From HK1 sp965215295 (GTDB taxonomy: Bacteria > Pseudomonadota > Gammaproteobacteria > HK1): a stretch of DNA of 64,000 nt. Below are positions 60,001 to 64,000 of this stretch, piece after piece. The stretch spans positions 496,001-560,000 of the forward strand of contig OZ244045.1 in the NCBI GenBank assembly GCA_965215295.1, read 5' to 3'. Within the stretch, counting starts at the first letter, position 1. Every line of letters starts with the position of its first letter. The notes under the pieces are model-generated. The model worked only from the letters and a program-made list of their open reading frames with translations. It made no database searches and was not told the origin of the DNA. The position numbers were made by a program, and so were the translations under genes.

Positions 60001-63000
60001 TGGGCCTGTCGGTCGCTGACGCGAGCGTGGCCGAGGGCGATTCGGGCGGTACGACGATGACGTTCACGGTGATGCTGAATCCGGCGGCGGTGGCGCCGGT
60101 GACGGTGGACTGGGCGACGGCCGACGGAACCGCGACCGCTGGGACGGACTACACGGCGGGGAACGGGAGCCTGACGTTCAACGCCGGGGATTCCACCAAG
60201 ACGGTGTCGGTGACGGTGACGGGCGACAACGTGGACGAGCCGGACGAGACGTTCACGGTGACGCTGTCGAGCGCGTCGGGCGCGACGATCGGGGATGGCG
60301 AGGCGACGGGGACGATCAGGGACGACGACGACCCGCCGACGGTGACGCTGGTGCTGTCCTCGAATTCGATCACGGAGGTCGGTCAGCAGAGCACGGTGAC
60401 GGCGACCCTGGACCATGCGTCGAGCGAGGAGACGACGGTGACGGTCTCGGTGGCGCCGGTGGCGCCGGCGGTGGCGGGCGACTACAGGCTGAGCACGAAC
60501 CGGGTGCTGACGATTGCGGCGGGTGCGACGACGAGCACGGGCACGGTGACGGTCACGAGCGTGAACAACGTGGTGGACGCACCGGACAAGACGGTGACGG
60601 TGTCGGGCACAGCGACGAACAGCCAAGGGGTGACGGCCCCGGCCCCCGTGACGCTGACGATCAGGGACAACGACACGACGCCGACGGTGACGCTGGTGCT
60701 GACCCCGGACTCGATCACGGAGGTCAATGAGCAGAGCGCGGTGACGGCGACCCTGGACCACCCGTCGAGCAAGGCGACAACGGTGACGGTCTCGGTAGCG
60801 CCGGTGTCGCCGGCGGTGGCGGGCGACTACACGTTGAGCACGAACCGGGTGCTGACAATCCCGGCGAGGTCGACGACGAGCACGGGTACGGTGACGGTCA
60901 CGAGCGTGAACAACACGGTGGACGCACCGCACAAGACGGTGACGGTGTCGGGCACGGCGACGAACAGCCGGGGAGTGACGGACCCGGATGATGTGACGCT
61001 GACGATCAGGGACAACGACGCGACCCCGACGGTGACGCTGGTTCTGACCCCGGCCTCGATCACGGAGGCTGGCGGGACGAGCACGGTGACGGCGCGCCTG
61101 AACCATCCGTCGAGCGAGGCGACGACGGTGACGGTCTCGGTGGCGCCGGTGTCGCCGGCGGTGGCGGGCGACTACACGCTGAGCGGGAACACGAAGCTGA
61201 CCATCCCGGCGGGCGAGACGGACAGCACCGGCGTCGTGACGATGACCGCCGTGAACAACAACGTGTACGAAGGGGCCAAGACGGTGACGGTGTCGGGCAC
61301 GGCGACGAACAGCCAAGGGATTACTGCTCCGCAGAACGTAACCCTGACGATCACCGACGACGAGGCGGCGCCGCTTCCGCGGATGTCGGTGGCGCAGGTG
61401 GCGAGCTCGGTGGCGGAAGGCGCGGACGCGCAGTTCACGGTAACGCGCACGGTGGTGACGACAGGGGCGCTGACGGTGAACTACCGCGTGTCGGAGAGCG
61501 GCGCCATGGTGGCGTCGGGCGAGGAGGGCGCGAAGACCGTCGACTTCGCGGACGGCGACACCGAGAAGACGGTGACGGTGCCGACGGTGGAGGACAGTGT
61601 CCACGAGGCGGACAGCACGGTGACGCTGACCCTGACGGCGGATGCGGCGTATGACCTGGGGACCGCCACGGCGGACGTGACGGTCGAGGACGACGACAAC
61701 GCGGCGCCGACGGGCGCGCCGACCATCGACGACACGACGCCCGTGGTCGGCCAGACGCTGACGGCGAATCCGTCGGGCATCGACGATCCGGACGGTCTGA
61801 CGAACCGGAGCTTCACTTGGCAGTGGGCCCGGGTGTCGGGCGGAACGGATACGCGGATCTCCGGTGCGACCGCGGCGACCTACACCGTGGTTGCCGCCGA
61901 TGAGGGCGCGACGCTGAAGGTGGAGGCGAGCTTCACCGACGACGACGGGACCACGGAGACCGTCGTGAGCGCGGTGACGTCGGTGGTCGAGGCGGCGCCG
62001 CGTCCGCGGGTGTCGGTGGCGCGGGTGGCGAGCTCGGTGGCGGAAGGCGCGGACGCGCAGTTCACGGTAACGCGCACGGTGGTGACGACGGGTGCGCTGA
62101 CGGTGAGCTACAGCGTGTCGGAGAGCGGCGCCGTGGTGGCGTCGGGCGAGGAGGACGCGAAGACCGTCGATTTCGCGGACGGCGACACCGAGAAGACGGT
62201 GACGGTGCCGACGGTGGAGGACAGTGTCCACGAGGCGGACAGCGTGGTGACCCTGACCCTGACGGCGGATGCGGCCTGGGACCTGGGGACCGCCACGGCG
62301 GACGTGACGGTCGAGGACGACGACAACGCGGCGCCGACGGGCGCGCCGACGATCGACGATACGACGCCCGTGGTCGGCGAGACGCTGACGGCGAGGGCCG
62401 CGGGCATCGTCGACGATCCGGACGGGCTGACGGGCGCGACCTTCACCTGGCAGTGGTTCCGGAAGCCGTCGGGCGGGACGGCGACGCCGATCGCCGGGGC
62501 GACCTCGGCGACCTACACGGTGGTCGCCGCGGACGTCGGCGCGACGCTGAGGGCGCAGGTGAGCTTCACCGACGACGACGGGACCGATGAGACCGTCGAG
62601 AGCGCGGAGACGGCGACGGTCGCGTTGCCGATGCTGTCGATCGGGGACGCGAGCGTGGACGAGGGCGATTCGGGCAGCACGACGATGACGTTCACGGTGA
62701 GGCTGAGCTCGACGACATCGGGGCAGGTGACCGTGGACTGGGCGACATCCGACGGAACCGCGACCGCCGGGACGGACTACACCGCGGGGAACGGGAGTCT
62801 GACGTTCAGCGCCGGGGATTCCAGCAAGACGGTGTCGGTGACGGTGGCGGGCGACGACGTGGACGAGCCGAACGAGACGTTCACGGTGACGCTGTCGAGC
62901 GCGTCGGGCGCGGACATTTCGGATGGCACGGCGACCGGGACCATCACGGACGACGACGATACGCCGACGGTGACGCTGGTGCTGACCCCGGACTCGATCA

Positions 63001-64000
63001 CGGAGGTCAATCAGCAGAGCACGGTGACGGCGACCCTGGACCATGCGTCGAGCGAGGAGACGACGGTGACGGTCTCGGTGGCGCCGGTGGCGCCGGCGGT
63101 GGCGGGTGACTACACGCTGAGCACGAACCGGGAGCTGACAATCCCGGCGGGTGCGACGAGGAGCCAAGGAACGGTGACGGTCACGAGCGTGGACAACGCA
63201 GTGGACGCACCACACAAGACGGTGACGGTATCGGGCACGGCGACGAACAGCCGGGGGGTGACGGCCCCGACCCCCGTGACGCTGACGATCACGGACGACG
63301 AAGCGGCGGTGGTGACGGTTGCAGCGGAGACGGAGACGGTCCCGGAAGGCGAGGATGCGGTCTTCATCCTGACGCGGACAGGGGTGCAGTCGGACGAGCT
63401 GGCGGTGACTTTCACGGTGACGGGCGGCGACACGGTGCTGACCAACAAGCCACCACCGACCGGTGTGACCTTCCAGGCCAATGAGAACACGGCGCGCGTG
63501 ACGCTGGCGACCGGGGATGACGACGCCGACGAGCCGGATGCCATGCTCACGCTCACGCTGGACGACGGCGGGGCATATGACCTGGGTACGCCGTCACGGG
63601 CCGTGGTCACGGTGCAGGACGACGAGGACCCGCCCACGGTGTCGATATCAAGAGCCGGCGAGGGACCGATAACGGAGCGCACCCCTTTCCTCCTCAGCTT
63701 CGAGGTGAAACTGAGCCGCCCGAGTGACGTGCCGGTCGTGGTGAAGTACACCCTGACCAGAACGGCGGTGGCGGTGGATGGCGACGATGCCGAAGGCAGC
63801 GCCACCGACATGACCACCAGCTTTGCGCTTGGAGCGGTAGAGGGTGACGTGACCTTCGAGCCGGGAGAGACGAGAAAGGAGGTTTCTCTGGAGACGGATG
63901 ATGATCGCTACTCGCCGAACGGCGACACGATCGAGATCACGCTGCAGGCCGGCGCGGGCTATGAACTGGACACGTCATCCCCGCGGACGGTGATGGTGAC
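57057..64000 (+). CDS. Giant secreted Calx-beta repeat protein, C-terminus beyond the window
   Basis: At least 2314 residues, open to the right edge. A basic n-region is followed by the signal-like LLLALVGLAPVPAPAQNQN. Then come many Calx-beta units, recognisable by VDWATADGTATAGTDYTAG, a GSLTFNAGDSTKTVSV-type strand, DNVDEPDETFTV and DDDD at each end. Between them lie Ig-like modules (VGETLTADPSGIADPDGLTG, then WQWTR and FTDDDGTDETVESAET) at about 58380-58620, 61730-61980 and 62340-62620. Acidic DDD clusters should bind calcium. It is probably a surface-exposed or secreted adhesin. ATG 57057 gives a long n-region; TTG 56991 is in frame as well. It is extremely Asp/Thr/Val-rich. Confidence 0.88.
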   Translation, partial: MVAVPGNPAGVRALSGKRRDRRRHDGSKRCRAASAAGLLLALVGLAPVPAPAQNQNTVPNTPCLSPDENVLVEWYEPSDNDNKDSVIEGKSRYISVHLRLNVLLVDWGCEANVPETITLDWATADGTATAGTDYTAGSGTMTFDYGNFGPESDNNRDFHLRVEVLDDNVDEPDEEFSLELSNITTRPGEVHKGWNWRIEDDDDPPTVTLHLSPDSIDENGGTSTVTATLNHPSSKETRVVVSVAPVSPAVAGDYAMSFNRGLTIPAGETDSTGVVTITAVDNSVYEGDKTVTVSGTPRNTLGVTAPQNVTLTITDDERPRMSVAPVSSPVAEGENAQFTVTRTVVTTGALTVNYDVSETGDMVASGEEGAKTVAFADGESEKTVTVPTEEDLDHEADSTVTLTLTADAAYDLGTATAEVTVEDDDNAAPMGKPTIDDTTPVVGETLTADPSGIADPDGLTGATFTWQWTRVASGGTETRISGATTASYTVAAGDVGATLKVEASFTDDDGTDETVESAETATVALPMLSIGDASVDEGNSGSVTLNFTVDLSQAATETVTVDWTTADGTATAGADYTAGNGRLTFNTGDSSKTVSVTVAGDNVDEPDETLTVRLSSPSGATIGDGTATGTIRDDDDPPTVTLVLSPDSIDENGGTSTVTATLNHPSSEATTVTVSVAPVSPAVAGDYTLSTNRGLTIAAGATTSTGTVTITAVINTVDAPHKAVTVSGTATNSQGVTNPAPVTLTIVDDDDTPKVTLVLTPASITEAGGTSTVTARLNHSSTDATTVTVSASPVSPAVAGDYTLSANRELTIAAGATTSTGTVTITAVINTVDAPHKAVTVSGTATNSQGVTNPAPVTLTIVDDDDTPKVTLVLTPASITEAGGTSTVTARLNHPSSEATTVTVSASPESPAVAGDYTLSGNLDLTIMVGATTSTGTVTITAVDNDVVVAAKEVTVSATATNSQGVTAPDSVTLAITEDDELGLSVADASVAEGDSGGTTMTFTVMLNPAAVAPVTVDWATADGTATAGTDYTAGNGSLTFNAGDSTKTVSVTVTGDNVDEPDETFTVTLSSASGATIGDGEATGTIRDDDDPPTVTLVLSSNSITEVGQQSTVTATLDHASSEETTVTVSVAPVAPAVAGDYRLSTNRVLTIAAGATTSTGTVTVTSVNNVVDAPDKTVTVSGTATNSQGVTAPAPVTLTIRDNDTTPTVTLVLTPDSITEVNEQSAVTATLDHPSSKATTVTVSVAPVSPAVAGDYTLSTNRVLTIPARSTTSTGTVTVTSVNNTVDAPHKTVTVSGTATNSRGVTDPDDVTLTIRDNDATPTVTLVLTPASITEAGGTSTVTARLNHPSSEATTVTVSVAPVSPAVAGDYTLSGNTKLTIPAGETDSTGVVTMTAVNNNVYEGAKTVTVSGTATNSQGITAPQNVTLTITDDEAAPLPRMSVAQVASSVAEGADAQFTVTRTVVTTGALTVNYRVSESGAMVASGEEGAKTVDFADGDTEKTVTVPTVEDSVHEADSTVTLTLTADAAYDLGTATADVTVEDDDNAAPTGAPTIDDTTPVVGQTLTANPSGIDDPDGLTNRSFTWQWARVSGGTDTRISGATAATYTVVAADEGATLKVEASFTDDDGTTETVVSAVTSVVEAAPRPRVSVARVASSVAEGADAQFTVTRTVVTTGALTVSYSVSESGAVVASGEEDAKTVDFADGDTEKTVTVPTVEDSVHEADSVVTLTLTADAAWDLGTATADVTVEDDDNAAPTGAPTIDDTTPVVGETLTARAAGIVDDPDGLTGATFTWQWFRKPSGGTATPIAGATSATYTVVAADVGATLRAQVSFTDDDGTDETVESAETATVALPMLSIGDASVDEGDSGSTTMTFTVRLSSTTSGQVTVDWATSDGTATAGTDYTAGNGSLTFSAGDSSKTVSVTVAGDDVDEPNETFTVTLSSASGADISDGTATGTITDDDDTPTVTLVLTPDSITEVNQQSTVTATLDHASSEETTVTVSVAPVAPAVAGDYTLSTNRELTIPAGATRSQGTVTVTSVDNAVDAPHKTVTVSGTATNSRGVTAPTPVTLTITDDEAAVVTVAAETETVPEGEDAVFILTRTGVQSDELAVTFTVTGGDTVLTNKPPPTGVTFQANENTARVTLATGDDDADEPDAMLTLTLDDGGAYDLGTPSRAVVTVQDDEDPPTVSISRAGEGPITERTPFLLSFEVKLSRPSDVPVVVKYTLTRTAVAVDGDDAEGSATDMTTSFALGAVEGDVTFEPGETRKEVSLETDDDRYSPNGDTIEITLQAGAGYELDTSSPRTVMV
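59138..59738 (+). repeat. 345-bp duplication inside the Calx-beta gene
   Basis: About 255 bp at 59138-59393 and 59483-59738 appear identical, at a period of 345 bp (115 codons, one Calx-beta unit). Flanking bases of the same units differ, so a recent unit duplication or gene conversion is likely. Confidence 0.85.

Noticed and set aside
59397..63215. A 1272-codon open reading on the minus strand across the Calx-beta gene
   Set aside because: It is antisense to an obvious repeat protein, is almost only His and Arg, and its openness follows from the GAC/ACG/GTG codon pattern of the real gene.

Overview
The window looks like chromosomal DNA of a G+C-rich gammaproteobacterium. The left edge carries a divergent TPR lipoprotein gene and hemA-prfA, an arrangement usual in Gammaproteobacteria. 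Coding third positions are strongly G/C, GTG and TTG starts are common, and 4-bp ATGA/GTGA overlaps join many genes. The mix of defence genes, a phytanoyl-CoA dioxygenase, a Rieske oxygenase, DUF1302/DUF1329 genes and a giant Calx-beta surface protein would fit a marine or host-associated lineage, but that is inference. No rRNA, tRNA, CRISPR array or insertion sequence was recognised.

Layout. (1) 1-3431: TPR lipoprotein (cut by the left edge), hemA and prfA. The usual next gene, prmC, is absent. (2) 3619-15892, minus strand: a type-3 BREX phage-defence operon read HTH(frameshifted)-brxF-brxC-wHTH-pglX-ATPase-nuclease-like-pglZ-brxA. No BrxHII helicase gene is present; an SMC-like ATPase and a PD-(D/E)xK-like protein sit between pglX and pglZ. 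(3) 16168-23875: alcohol dehydrogenase, GtrA, MFS carrier, homocysteine methyltransferase-like protein, SCO1, a glutaredoxin-DinB protein with an in-frame UGA that is a strong selenocysteine candidate, and an unknown protein. (4) 23920-28747, minus strand: a ParDE pair with a short toxin, then a second defence-type operon read helicase relic-druA-nurA-herA. (5) 28793-33492, minus strand: a catabolic operon (PhyH, NAD(P) oxidoreductase, amidase, UAAP1). (6) 33894-38032: M50 protease, a FrdA/SdhA-like flavoprotein with a small 2Fe-2S protein, and an epoxide hydrolase. (7) 38152-45445, minus strand: DUF1302 porin-like protein, DUF1329, YCF48-like protein, an antitoxin remnant and an RND/MMPL exporter. 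(8) 46155-54960: sirtuin and nitroreductase; ureohydrolase and ArsC; Rieske oxygenase; cytochrome c' and cytochrome b561; LLM oxidoreductase; acyl-CoA dehydrogenase. (9) 54992-64000: a protein with nine perfect 24-bp repeats, a frameshifted membrane-protein remnant, a 28-base poly(C) tract and a very large secreted Calx-beta protein that runs off the right edge.

Two themes stand out. First, two separate defence operons, each translationally coupled, carry signs of both novelty (unusual gene content) and decay: a frameshifted HTH gene, BrxF without the Walker A lysine, a gutted helicase and a shortened ParE. Second, short tandem duplications repeatedly affect the ends of genes (sco1 tail, oxidoreductase start, sirtuin start, amidase end, antitoxin) and the inside of the repeat proteins.

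All functions are read from sequence motifs by eye. No database search, structure prediction or folding calculation was run.
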